From contig OZ242345.1 of assembly GCA_965208605.1 (NCBI GenBank), forward strand, positions 1,860,001-1,924,000: DNA of 64,000 nucleotides, given 5' to 3'. Of this stretch, positions 24,588 to 32,588 are shown piece after piece (position 1 is the stretch's first letter; each line of letters opens with the position of its first letter). The notes under the pieces were generated by a model that was not told where the DNA came from, ran no database searches, and was given only the letters and a program-made list of their open reading frames with translations. Source of the DNA: UBA9659 sp965208605. Its GTDB lineage: Bacteria; Pseudomonadota; Gammaproteobacteria; Pseudomonadales; Azotimanducaceae. The translations under genes were made by a program, and so were the position numbers.

Positions 24588-25793
24588 ATGGTAATGGATC
24601 GTACCGAAGAAGCCGTGCGCCAAAATAACCCGGGCTATATGACTGAGGAGCGGCGGATGATGCAGTCAGTCGCCCGGGATTTCACCCGGCAGGAAGTGCT
24701 ACCCGTCGCCAATGAACTGGACCCTGTGCAGGGTGAGATTCCCATGACACTCCGACAGAAGATGGGCGAGATGGGTTATTTCGGTATCAGGATACCGGAA
24801 GAATACGGCGGCCTGGGGCTTGGTGTATTTGAATACTGTTTGATTACTGAGGAACTTGCCCGGGGTTGGATGAGTGTTGCGAGCATCATTGCACGCGCCG
24901 GCGGCTTGATGAATGTCCAGGGGTGGCCCGAGAAAAAACGGATTGAACTCACCAGAAAAGCAGCCCAGGGTGAATATCTTGCTGCTATTTCCTTATCCGA
25001 GCCTGAGGTGGGCTCCGACCTCGCCAAGGTTGCCTGCCGAGCGGTGGCTGATGGCGATGAATGGGCTATCACGGGCAACAAATACTGGTGTACCTTCGCG
25101 GACGGCGCAGATTACCTCTCCGTCATGTGTCGGGTGGAGGGGGATGCCCGAGACGGCTACAAGGGTCTGCGCACTTTTATTGTAGAGAAGCCCAGAGGGG
25201 AGTTACCCGCCAACTGCAAGGGTGCGCCTATTCCCAAAATTGGCTACTTTGGCTGGAAGACCTGGGAGTTGGCATTTGATGGCTGCCGGATTCCGAAAGC
25301 CAACATCATTGGTACCAAGGGGGCAGAAGGATTCAAAACCACCGCTAGCGGGCTTGAAGTAGCTCGCGTCCAGACGGCAGCGCGCGCTATAGGGCTTGCC
25401 CGGGGGGCGCTGGAAGATGCCATCGCCTATAGTCAGGAAAGAATCCAGTTTGATCGGCCTATTGCCGAGTTCCAAGAAACGAGATTCAAAATTGCCCGCA
25501 TGGCCGCGGAAGTTGAAGCAGCCCGGCAATTCATGTATCACGTCGCCACTCAGCTGGACAATCGGCAACGGCAGGACAAGGAAGCCTCTATGGTGAAGTG
25601 GTTTGCCACCGAGATGGCGGAACGGGTGACCTCAGATGCCCTGCAAATCTTTGGTGGTGCTGGATACACTAAGTTGCACGCCGTGGAACGCCATTGGCGG
25701 GATGCCCGATTAACCAAAATTTTTGAGGGCACCTCGGAAATTCAACTGCGTATCATCTCCGATCGTATCCTGGGTAAACCCACTCACCGATGA
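24588..25793 (+). CDS. Acyl-CoA dehydrogenase
   Basis: FAD-dependent acyl-CoA dehydrogenase of 401 residues. The N-terminal helical domain has GYFGIRIPEEYGGLGLG. The flavin-binding middle domain has ISLSEPEVGSDLA and GNKYWCTFADGADY. The C-terminal domain ends QIFGGAGYTKLHAVERHWRD followed by KIFEGTSEIQLRIISDRILG, with the catalytic Glu position in the FEGTSE block. Electron transfer to ETF is expected from the family. It lies 72 nt downstream of the malyl-CoA lyase-like gene and on the same strand, so joint transcription is plausible. Chain-length specificity is not predictable here. Confidence 0.95.
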   Translation: MVMDRTEEAVRQNNPGYMTEERRMMQSVARDFTRQEVLPVANELDPVQGEIPMTLRQKMGEMGYFGIRIPEEYGGLGLGVFEYCLITEELARGWMSVASIIARAGGLMNVQGWPEKKRIELTRKAAQGEYLAAISLSEPEVGSDLAKVACRAVADGDEWAITGNKYWCTFADGADYLSVMCRVEGDARDGYKGLRTFIVEKPRGELPANCKGAPIPKIGYFGWKTWELAFDGCRIPKANIIGTKGAEGFKTTASGLEVARVQTAARAIGLARGALEDAIAYSQERIQFDRPIAEFQETRFKIARMAAEVEAARQFMYHVATQLDNRQRQDKEASMVKWFATEMAERVTSDALQIFGGAGYTKLHAVERHWRDARLTKIFEGTSEIQLRIISDRILGKPTHR

Positions 25794-25813
25794 TGTGGTT
25801 AACCCGCTCAGCT

Positions 25814-25912
25814 TAACGAACCTTTATTAACAAACATGATTTAACAAACATGGTTTAACGAACACTTTATTAACAAACATGGTTTAACAAACACTTTTTA
25901 ATAAACATGGCT
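25814..25912 (+). repeat. Tandem leader repeats carrying start codons, before the MFS gene
   Basis: Six or so imperfect 14-15-bp units of the form TTTAACAAACATGG or TTAACGAACACTTTA. Several units contain AACATG, and the last one supplies the ATG of the MFS gene at 25907. No normal Shine-Dalgarno is visible. Confidence 0.75.
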
Positions 25913-27127
25913 CAAGAAAAATTCGCACTCGTCTTTGTCTTCTTTACCCTGCTGATTGATTCCATCGGCTTTGGGATCATCATGCCGGTGATGCCAGCCC
26001 TCATTATGGAAGTCTCCGGGGACGGCCTCGGCACGGCCGCTATCCATGGCGGTTGGCTCATGTTCGTCTATGCCGCCATGCAGTTCTTCTTCGCACCGGT
26101 TCTCGGTAACCTTTCCGATGCTTATGGGCGCCGGCCGGTGTTACTGGTTTCCGTCGCCGTGTTGGGTTGCAACTATCTCATCATGGGTTTTGCCGAGACT
26201 CTAACGGTGCTATTTGTGGGCCGGCTTATCTCGGGCATAGGCGCCGCCACCTATAGCACCTGCAATGCTTGTGTCGCGGATAGGGTATCGCCGGAGCAAC
26301 GAGTGCATTACTTCGGCTTGATGGGCGCCGCCTTTGGTGTGGGCTTTGTCATAGGGCCTGTCTTGGGTGGCATCCTGGGTGAATTCGGCTCCCGGACACC
26401 TTTTTTTGCTACCGCCGCGCTGATTTTTATCAATCTGTTGCTGGGACTCTTCCTGTTACCCGAGTCGCTCAAAAAAGAGAATCGCCGGCCTTTTCAATTG
26501 TTCAGAGCTAATCCGTTTAGTTCATTTCGAGAAATGCGCCGCTTCAAGATCGTCTTTGGGCTGCTGGGGGTGATGTTTATATATAACCTGGGACACTATT
26601 CCCTGCCCTCGGTATGGACCTTCCATAGCATTGAGAAGTTCAACTGGTCACCCCGGGAAATTGGCTATTCACTTGGATTTATCGGGCTACTCATGGCACT
26701 GGTGCAGGGCGTTTTGATTCGCTACTTGATACCGATTTTCGGTGTCCGACGGTCGGGCATTCTTGGTTTCACCTTCACTATTGTTGCCTTTCTCGGTTAT
26801 GCCGCTGCGGCATCCCCCTGGCTCATCTATGTCGCCATGATTCCCGGTGCTCTGGGCGCACTTTCCACCCCGGCTGTCAGCAGCATTGCCTCAGCACAGC
26901 TTGGTCCTGACCAGCAGGGAGAACTCCAGGGTGCCTTTGCCAGCCTGATAAGTTTGGCTACTATCCTGAGTCCACCAATTATGACGCTGTTATTTGGGGT
27001 CTTTTCCGATGACCAGGCGGGGATTTATTTTCCCGGCGCACCCTTTTTGCTTTCTGCAATCTTGACCCTGATGAGTCTGGGGTTGTTTGTCCGCGCGACA
27101 CAACTTCAGACTCAATTGCGGACCTAA
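25907..27127 (+). CDS. MFS transporter, Tet-like drug:H+ antiporter family (DHA1)
   Basis: A 406-residue twelve-helix permease. The start (FALVFVFFTLLIDSIGFGII), motif A between helices 2 and 3 (GNLSDAYGRRPVLL), RLISGIGAATYSTCNACVAD on helix 4 and the motif-C-like GVGFVIGPVLGGILGEFG on helix 5 are those of TetA-type exporters. Substrate unknown; family names suggest tetracycline, but most chromosomal members export other compounds. The start codon is the last of several ATG-bearing leader repeats. It is followed by a TonB-dependent receptor, so an import-export pairing for a secreted metabolite is possible but unproven. Confidence 0.9.
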   Translation: MAQEKFALVFVFFTLLIDSIGFGIIMPVMPALIMEVSGDGLGTAAIHGGWLMFVYAAMQFFFAPVLGNLSDAYGRRPVLLVSVAVLGCNYLIMGFAETLTVLFVGRLISGIGAATYSTCNACVADRVSPEQRVHYFGLMGAAFGVGFVIGPVLGGILGEFGSRTPFFATAALIFINLLLGLFLLPESLKKENRRPFQLFRANPFSSFREMRRFKIVFGLLGVMFIYNLGHYSLPSVWTFHSIEKFNWSPREIGYSLGFIGLLMALVQGVLIRYLIPIFGVRRSGILGFTFTIVAFLGYAAAASPWLIYVAMIPGALGALSTPAVSSIASAQLGPDQQGELQGAFASLISLATILSPPIMTLLFGVFSDDQAGIYFPGAPFLLSAILTLMSLGLFVRATQLQTQLRT

Positions 27128-27167
27128 GGTGATGACGATGCGGATAACACCCGCTAAGGAGAAGTGG

Positions 27168-29303
27168 ATGATGGGGAAACTGTGCGCCTTCTGGGGTGAT
27201 ACTTTCTTGGATACTCCCGGCTTAGGAGATAGCTTCTTGAGTGATACATGCTTAGTGGCTGGTTTGTTGATGCTACTCTCAGTGGCCTCGGCATCTGCTG
27301 CCCCGCCGACACCTATGCAGGAAATCATCGTCACCGCGAATCTGCGGCAAGACAAGACCATGGAAACACCAGATAGCGTCACCGTCATTACCGAGGACAT
27401 GCTCAATGCCAGAGGTGCTCAGCACTTTGAAGAGCTGCTGCAGAGCATTGTCAATCTCAACTATGCGGGTGGCAGTAATCGCGCCCGATTTTTCCAGATA
27501 CGCGGTATTGGTGAACGCAGTCAGTTCATCAACCCCATCAACCCTTCTGTGGGGGTGCTGATTGATGAAGTTGATTTCAGCGGGGCGGCAGCCATAGCAA
27601 CCCTGATGGATGTGCGACAAATTGAGGTCCTCCGTGGTCCCCAGGGCACTCGTTATGGCGCCAATGCCCTGGCGGGTCTGATTAACATATCCACCAATGA
27701 TCCCGTTGATGAATTTGCACTATCAATAAAGGCATCCACCGGCACCTACAACACCGACACCCTCGGCATCATGCTGAACACGCCCCTCTCGGCGCGGCTT
27801 CAAGGGCGGCTGGTTGCCGAAGCTCACAGCAGCGATGGCTATATGGAGAATGACTTCCTGAACCTGCGTGATACCAATGGGCGGGATGAACGGACTTTAC
27901 GAGGCAAGTTCGCCTGGCAAGTCAATGACCGCTGGGATATCAATCTCTCCCTTGCCCGGGTTGATATTGATAATGGCTATGATGCCTTCTCCTTGAACAA
28001 TAGCCGCCATACCCTGTCCGACGAGCCGGGCTACGATATTCAGGAAACCGATTATCTATCCCTCAAGAGTCAATGGCGGCTGGAGCAGGTGCATGTAGAA
28101 GCCCTGCTCAATACTGCTGAGTCTGTTATTGACTATGGCTATGACGAGGACTGGACATACACCGGCATACACCCGGATGGTTATACTGCTAGGGACGAGT
28201 ATCTGCGGCAGCGGGAGACCCTGAGTGCTGAGCTGCGCTTCCTCTCCACTGAGACGAGCAGCATATTGGGCGGCACAACAGATTGGGTGCTGGGTATTTA
28301 TCTTCTGCAGTCGGATGAAAATTTGCGCCGAAAATATACTTATCTGGATGCCGACTTTGTCAGCGACTATGACTTTGACACCCGCGCCGTCTTCGCCCAA
28401 CTGGATACCCAGCTCAGCAGCAGCATGCTACTCCGTGCGGGTATCAGATTTGAGCAGCGGGGAAGTGACTATCAGGATTCCGAAGCGGTTGTCTTTTCCC
28501 CGGATGATGCACTCTGGGGCGGGCAGCTGGTGTTTGAGTATCTTTTGTCTGCCTCTAGTCTTGCCTACGCTTCCATAGCACGCGGCTATAAGGCCGGTGG
28601 TTTTAACATTGATGGTTCGCTTGAACCTAGCCGGCGCCGCTTTGATCAGGAATATCTGATTGAGTATCAGCTGGGCATCAAAAGCCTGGTTGCCGAGGAC
28701 CGGGTGCAGTTGCAACTGGCACTCTTCCATGACGACAGACGGGAGCAACAGGTTAAAAGTTCCGCGGTGATTCCCCGGGATGACGGCAGTACCCAGTTTA
28801 TTGAGTTTTTTGGTAATGCGGCTGAGGGCACTAACAAAGGCCTTGAACTGGAAGTGGACTGGAAAATGTCGGAAAATTTCCAACTTGCCGCCAACCTAGG
28901 CTGGCTAGATGCCAGGTTTGACAAGTTTATCAACAAGGTTGGGGATGACCTGAGCGGCCGGGACCAAGCACATGCACCGCGTTACCTCTATCACCTGAGG
29001 CTGGGCTGGCAAGCCGGCGGCTGGTCGGCGAGTCTCTCGGCAGATGCTAAGGACGACTTCTACTTCTCCGATGGGCACGCCGTCAAAAGTGCCGCCTACA
29101 TCTTGTATAACGCTTCCCTTTCTTATGAAACCCGCACTATGAAGCTCACCTTATGGGGCAGAAATCTGACGAATGAAGATTACCTGATCAGAGGCTTTAA
29201 CTTCGGCAACGACCCCGCGAAGGGCTATGCTCAGGATGCCTACTTCCAATTTGGTGAGCCCCGCGTCGCCGGTATCAAGTTGGTATTTGATATAGGCAAA
29301 TAA
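27168..29303 (+). CDS. TonB-dependent outer-membrane receptor
   Basis: A 711-residue receptor. After a long atypical leader (MMGKLCAFWGD, then a hydrophobic LVAGLLMLLSVASASAAP) comes the TonB-box-like EIIVTANLRQ, the plug domain (VTVITEDML, LQSIVNLNYAGG, IRGIGER, VEVLRGPQGTRYGANALAG-like) and a beta-barrel with the family's YKAGGFN motif and C-terminal strand EPRVAGIKLVFDIG. The leader contains the duplicated phrase GDTFLDTPGLGDSFLSDT, probably a small tandem duplication. The ATG at 27168 is chosen for the AAGGAG 6-7 nt upstream; earlier ATGs at 27132 and 27138 are possible. The substrate (siderophore, B12, sugar or other) cannot be told. Confidence 0.92.
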   Translation: MMGKLCAFWGDTFLDTPGLGDSFLSDTCLVAGLLMLLSVASASAAPPTPMQEIIVTANLRQDKTMETPDSVTVITEDMLNARGAQHFEELLQSIVNLNYAGGSNRARFFQIRGIGERSQFINPINPSVGVLIDEVDFSGAAAIATLMDVRQIEVLRGPQGTRYGANALAGLINISTNDPVDEFALSIKASTGTYNTDTLGIMLNTPLSARLQGRLVAEAHSSDGYMENDFLNLRDTNGRDERTLRGKFAWQVNDRWDINLSLARVDIDNGYDAFSLNNSRHTLSDEPGYDIQETDYLSLKSQWRLEQVHVEALLNTAESVIDYGYDEDWTYTGIHPDGYTARDEYLRQRETLSAELRFLSTETSSILGGTTDWVLGIYLLQSDENLRRKYTYLDADFVSDYDFDTRAVFAQLDTQLSSSMLLRAGIRFEQRGSDYQDSEAVVFSPDDALWGGQLVFEYLLSASSLAYASIARGYKAGGFNIDGSLEPSRRRFDQEYLIEYQLGIKSLVAEDRVQLQLALFHDDRREQQVKSSAVIPRDDGSTQFIEFFGNAAEGTNKGLELEVDWKMSENFQLAANLGWLDARFDKFINKVGDDLSGRDQAHAPRYLYHLRLGWQAGGWSASLSADAKDDFYFSDGHAVKSAAYILYNASLSYETRTMKLTLWGRNLTNEDYLIRGFNFGNDPAKGYAQDAYFQFGEPRVAGIKLVFDIGK

Positions 29304-29465
29304 CCGAGCGGGGCGCGGGAATGATGGCTGAGAGAAAACCAGCATGCAGCAATCAATCTATATCTGGCACAAGATTATTAATCACTGCTAGAATGTGCAT
29401 CTAATCCATCTTCAAAGAGACTGCGCCATGTTCAAAGAGACTACACCGTTCAAAGAGACTGCAGC
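29304..29465 (+). repeat. Gap before fdxA with triplicated leader
   Basis: At 29411, 29431 and 29449 three copies of TTCAAAGAGACT occur, each followed by a few bases; the first and third end in ATG. The fdxA ATG (29466) is the end of the third copy. This is a tandem duplication of the ribosome-binding/start region. 29304-29410 shows nothing else. Confidence 0.7.
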
Positions 29466-29789
29466 ATGACATTTGTAGTAAGCGATGCGTGTATCAACTG
29501 CAAGCATACCGATTGTGTTGAAGTGTGCCCGGTGGATTGTTTTTATGAGGGGCCTAATTTCCTGGTGATCCATCCTGATGAGTGCATTGACTGCGCCCTA
29601 TGTGAACCGGAATGTCCTGTTGATGCCATCTACTCTGAAGATGAACTCCCCGAAGCGGAGCAAGAATATCTCCAATTGAACACCAAGTATTGCGAGGAAT
29701 GGCCAAACATCACCGAGAAAAAAGATCCCTTACCCGAGGCGGAGCATTGGGCAGAAATCAAAAACAAACGAGAGCATTTTAAAAGCTGA
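29466..29789 (+). CDS. fdxA: Ferredoxin FdxA (7Fe: one 3Fe-4S and one 4Fe-4S cluster)
   Basis: A 107-residue electron carrier like Azotobacter ferredoxin I. The cysteine layout CINCKHTDCVEVCPVDC and CIDCALCEPECPVDAI matches the mixed-cluster type, and the C-terminal extension (YCEEWPNITEKKDPLPEAEH) is typical for this group. It should accept or donate low-potential electrons in the cytoplasm; the partner is not evident. The start codon lies at the end of a triplicated 18-20-bp leader. Confidence 0.95.
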   Translation: MTFVVSDACINCKHTDCVEVCPVDCFYEGPNFLVIHPDECIDCALCEPECPVDAIYSEDELPEAEQEYLQLNTKYCEEWPNITEKKDPLPEAEHWAEIKNKREHFKS

Positions 29790-29827
29790 GCCGGGGCTGC
29801 CCACTGGTAGCGACCCAGAGGGCTTTT

Positions 29828-29888
29828 ATTAACATCGGTATTAACGTCGGTATTAACATCGGTATTAACGTCAGTATTAGCACCTATA
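29828..29888 (+). repeat. 12-bp tandem repeats between fdxA and nlpD
   Basis: Units ATTAACATCGGT, ATTAACGTCGGT, ATTAACATCGGT, ATTAACGTCAGT and ATTAGCACCTAT run from 29828. The next unit holds the nlpD stop codon. The two genes converge here, and no strong terminator hairpin is seen. Confidence 0.75.
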
Positions 29889-30614
29889 TTAGTGCCGGGG
29901 CAAATAGTTGAGCGGATTTTTGGGGATGCCCTGCTCGCGAATTTCAAAATGTAGCAGCCTGACACCCGCTGAGTTCTTGCCCACCTTCGCTATCTTCTTG
30001 CCGGCTTTAACCAGATCGCCTTCCTTGACCAATATCCTGGCATTGTTGCCATAAGCACTGAGATAGATGTCGTTGTGTTTGATGATGACCAGTTTGCCGT
30101 AACTTCTTAAATTACCGCCAGCATAGACCACCGCACCATCCGCCGTTGCCAGGACATTGCTACCGGTCCTCCCCTCAATATCAATGCCCTTGTTGACCGG
30201 TGCCGACAAGGAGAAACTGCCGAGCTGCTTACCCTCAAGAGGCCAGTGCCACATGATTGCCGCCCTGGGGGGAGATGCCGCGGGGCGGCTCTTGACATGC
30301 CCCGGCTTGGCGGCAAGTGCCTTCTCTGGCGCACCGTCCTTGTCCGGCATCTGACTGGCACCCAGTAATTTTAATTGCTGACCGGGAAAAATAGTGTAGG
30401 GCTGTTTAATGCGGTTGATACTCGCGAGACTTTTGTAGTCCAGCCGGTATCGGAATGCGATGGAATAGAGGGTGTCGCCCTTGCGGACGACATGTTCGTT
30501 TGGTGGGTCTTCGCCGATGTTATAGACCGGCGCGTTACCGGTGCAGCCAGAAAGGATACAAGACAGGCAGGCGCCGACAAAGAATAATCTACACCAAGAG
30601 AAGTTATTGACCAT
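29889..30614 (-). CDS. nlpD: NlpD-like LysM/M23 lipoprotein (amidase activator)
   Basis: NlpD activates AmiC for septal peptidoglycan splitting. From the ATG at 30614 the protein has a lipoprotein signal (FFVGACLSCILSGC), a LysM domain (HVVRKGDTLYSIAFRYRLDY, with PYTIFPGQQLKLL) and a C-terminal M23 fold (GSNVLATADGAVVYAGGNL, then LHFEIREQGIPKNPLNYLP). The zinc motif is degenerate: GIDIEG replaces the HxGxD of active enzymes and LHFEIR replaces HLHxE. That is the usual state of NlpD, which activates rather than cuts. A TTG at 30632 is an alternative start. The start overlaps the DUF368 gene by 11 nt. rpoS, often next to nlpD, is absent. Confidence 0.88.
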   Translation of the reverse strand: MVNNFSWCRLFFVGACLSCILSGCTGNAPVYNIGEDPPNEHVVRKGDTLYSIAFRYRLDYKSLASINRIKQPYTIFPGQQLKLLGASQMPDKDGAPEKALAAKPGHVKSRPAASPPRAAIMWHWPLEGKQLGSFSLSAPVNKGIDIEGRTGSNVLATADGAVVYAGGNLRSYGKLVIIKHNDIYLSAYGNNARILVKEGDLVKAGKKIAKVGKNSAGVRLLHFEIREQGIPKNPLNYLPRH

Positions 30615-31608
30615 CCAGGTCAACTTGGGCAACCGATGTATGCAGCAGTTTTAATCTATCCAGCAACAGAATCACTGAGCAGCCCATGACAAATGCAATG
30701 CTTGCGGCAACCACTTCCGGGGCCTGCCCAGTCAGTTGCTGGTACATGCCCGGCAGGACCGGTGCTTGCAGTACCGGAAAGGCATGGCCGTCACTGCCCA
30801 TCTGATACAGCACCTCATACCGCCAGGGCCAGACCCTAGGCAAGGCACCCAGCATGATGCCCGTCAGGACTGCTATGGTGAGCTGTCGGCGCCGTGCCAG
30901 CAGCCGCCCCAGGAGTTGCGCAAAACTCAACAGACCGACAAGACACCCCAGAGCAACATATATCAAGACCGAAAAGTCCAGTTCTCCAAGTGCCCGGATG
31001 AGCGGCTGATACAAACCAAGTATTAACAATACATAACTGCCAGACAAACCCGGCAAGATCCAAGCACAGACCGAGATGCAGCCGCCCAGAAAGAGCAGCA
31101 GCGGCGAGATGTTGGTGGCCAGGGGAGGTATACGGGACAACATAAACCCCACTAGGATGCCCGCCCCTATTGCCAGCAGAAGCTTGACCTTCAAGGGCCT
31201 CAGGCTATTGGTGATGACCCATACCGAGGCAAGTATGAGCCCAAAGAAAAAGGCCCAGGTCAGTATCGGCTGCGCTTCCAGCAGATAGGCCATGCCCCGC
31301 GCCAGCAACACCAGAGCAGAACCCATGGCCGCAAACAACAGGGTCAGAAAACTGAGATCAAATGCTTGCCAGAGTTGCCTGATATTCAGGGGACCTCCGC
31401 GGCAGCATCCCCTTATGGAAGTAAACCGCTGAATGTCATGGACCAGCCGGTCGTAGAGACCAGACACCAGGGCCACAGTACCGCCGGAAATACCCGGTAC
31501 CAGTTCGGCAGTGCCCATGAGGAAGCCCACCATAAGCGTCCGCAACACAGTTCCAGGCGGCGGCGCCTTCGCACTCTTTATACGCTGCACGCGCTTCACA
31601 TCTTCCAT
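30604..31608 (-). CDS. DUF368 membrane protein, polyprenyl-phosphate transporter family
   Basis: A 334-residue integral membrane protein. The N-terminal signature LRTLMVGFLMGTAELVPGIS followed by GGTVALVSGLYDRLV defines DUF368. Members of this family (PopT and relatives) recycle undecaprenyl phosphate across the cytoplasmic membrane. Around eight to ten hydrophobic segments follow, and a second copy-like motif CISVCAWILPGLSGSYVLLI is present, as expected for the internal repeat. The ATG at 31608 is one base past the pcm stop, and the end overlaps nlpD, so it is part of the pyrG-to-nlpD operon. Its presence between pcm and nlpD is not the common order and ties lipid-carrier recycling to cell-wall genes. 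Confidence 0.88.
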   Translation of the reverse strand: MEDVKRVQRIKSAKAPPPGTVLRTLMVGFLMGTAELVPGISGGTVALVSGLYDRLVHDIQRFTSIRGCCRGGPLNIRQLWQAFDLSFLTLLFAAMGSALVLLARGMAYLLEAQPILTWAFFFGLILASVWVITNSLRPLKVKLLLAIGAGILVGFMLSRIPPLATNISPLLLFLGGCISVCAWILPGLSGSYVLLILGLYQPLIRALGELDFSVLIYVALGCLVGLLSFAQLLGRLLARRRQLTIAVLTGIMLGALPRVWPWRYEVLYQMGSDGHAFPVLQAPVLPGMYQQLTGQAPEVVAASIAFVMGCSVILLLDRLKLLHTSVAQVDLDGQ

Positions 31609-31609
31609 A

Positions 31610-32275
31610 CTAGGTCTTCCCTCCCAGCAGGGGCACAAACATCACGGCATCAAGCTGAGTGCGTTTGATGCCTTGGGCAGTATTTTTGAGTAGCACCAGA
31701 ACCTGCTGACGGCTATTCCCCACCGGCACTATCAACCGCCCCTCGGGCAGCAACTGTTGCACCAGCGCCTCAGGAATCACTCGAGGTGCGGCGGTTACCA
31801 TGATGGCGTCAAAGGGCCCCTCTTCCGGCCATCCCATAACCCCATCAGCATGTTTGAAGCATATATTGCGATAACCTATAGCATCTAGTTTGGCTTCGGC
31901 GCGGGTCAGCAGGGGGCTTATTCGCTCCACCGTATAGACCTTGGTAGCCAGACTCGAGAGGATCGCCGTCTGATACCCCGACCCGGTACCCACCTCCAGC
32001 ACCTTGGTAATAGCACCATCGGCAAGCAGGGCCTCGGTCATGCGCGCCACAATATAGGGTTGGGATATGGTCTGATTAAAGCCGATCGGCAGGGCGATGT
32101 CCTCGTATGCCCGGTGCGCTAGTGCCTCATCTATAAAAGCATGTCTCGGGGTCTCATTGATGGCATCCAGCACCAGTTCATTGGCAATGCCGTGGTCCCG
32201 GAGCCGCTGCACCAAGCGAGTCCGAGTGCGCCGCGAGGTCATGCCTATGCCTTGCAGGTTCAGCTTAGCGGTCAT
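31610..32275 (-). CDS. pcm: Protein-L-isoaspartate O-methyltransferase
   Basis: Repairs isoaspartyl residues in aged proteins using SAM. The 221-residue protein has FNQTISQPYIVARMTEAL (substrate region), the SAM motif VLEVGTGSGYQTAIL, VYTVERI, and DAIMVTAAPRVIPEALVQQL. The length is usual. surE, its common neighbour, is not upstream; ftsB is 25 nt away instead. It is followed immediately by the DUF368 gene and nlpD. Confidence 0.96.
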   Translation of the reverse strand: MTAKLNLQGIGMTSRRTRTRLVQRLRDHGIANELVLDAINETPRHAFIDEALAHRAYEDIALPIGFNQTISQPYIVARMTEALLADGAITKVLEVGTGSGYQTAILSSLATKVYTVERISPLLTRAEAKLDAIGYRNICFKHADGVMGWPEEGPFDAIMVTAAPRVIPEALVQQLLPEGRLIVPVGNSRQQVLVLLKNTAQGIKRTQLDAVMFVPLLGGKT

Positions 32276-32300
32276 CTGCTGTTTTCCGGGAGACCATCAA

Positions 32301-32576
32301 TTAGTCTTCATCCAACAGGAAGAAGATCTCCCCTTCCTTAATCAACCCGAGTTCACTTCGGGCAACTTCTTCGGCGGCATCAAGACCCTCTTTGAGGTCT
32401 TTGATTTCCGCCTTGAGGACGGTATTGCTTGCTTCCTTATCAGTCTTCTCTGCCGTTCTGAGGCGGACTTCTTGTTCAAGACCTTTAATCTGAGTATAAC
32501 CACCCTGCCCAAACCAGAGTCGGTACTGCAACCCCACCAGGGTGACAATGAGCAAGGCTATGAAGGATTTATACAT
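32301..32576 (-). CDS. ftsB: Cell-division protein FtsB
   Basis: A 91-residue bitopic membrane protein of the FtsQLB complex. It has a short cytosolic start, one transmembrane helix (FIALLIVTLVGLQYRLWFG), a coiled coil (LEQEVRLRTAEKTDKEASNT continuing to about residue 60) and the typical EVARSELGLIKEGEIFF end. It sits 12 nt after eno, the conserved position. In most relatives ispD and ispF follow; here pcm does. Confidence 0.93.
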   Translation of the reverse strand: MYKSFIALLIVTLVGLQYRLWFGQGGYTQIKGLEQEVRLRTAEKTDKEASNTVLKAEIKDLKEGLDAAEEVARSELGLIKEGEIFFLLDED

Positions 32577-32588
32577 TTAACCACCTGC

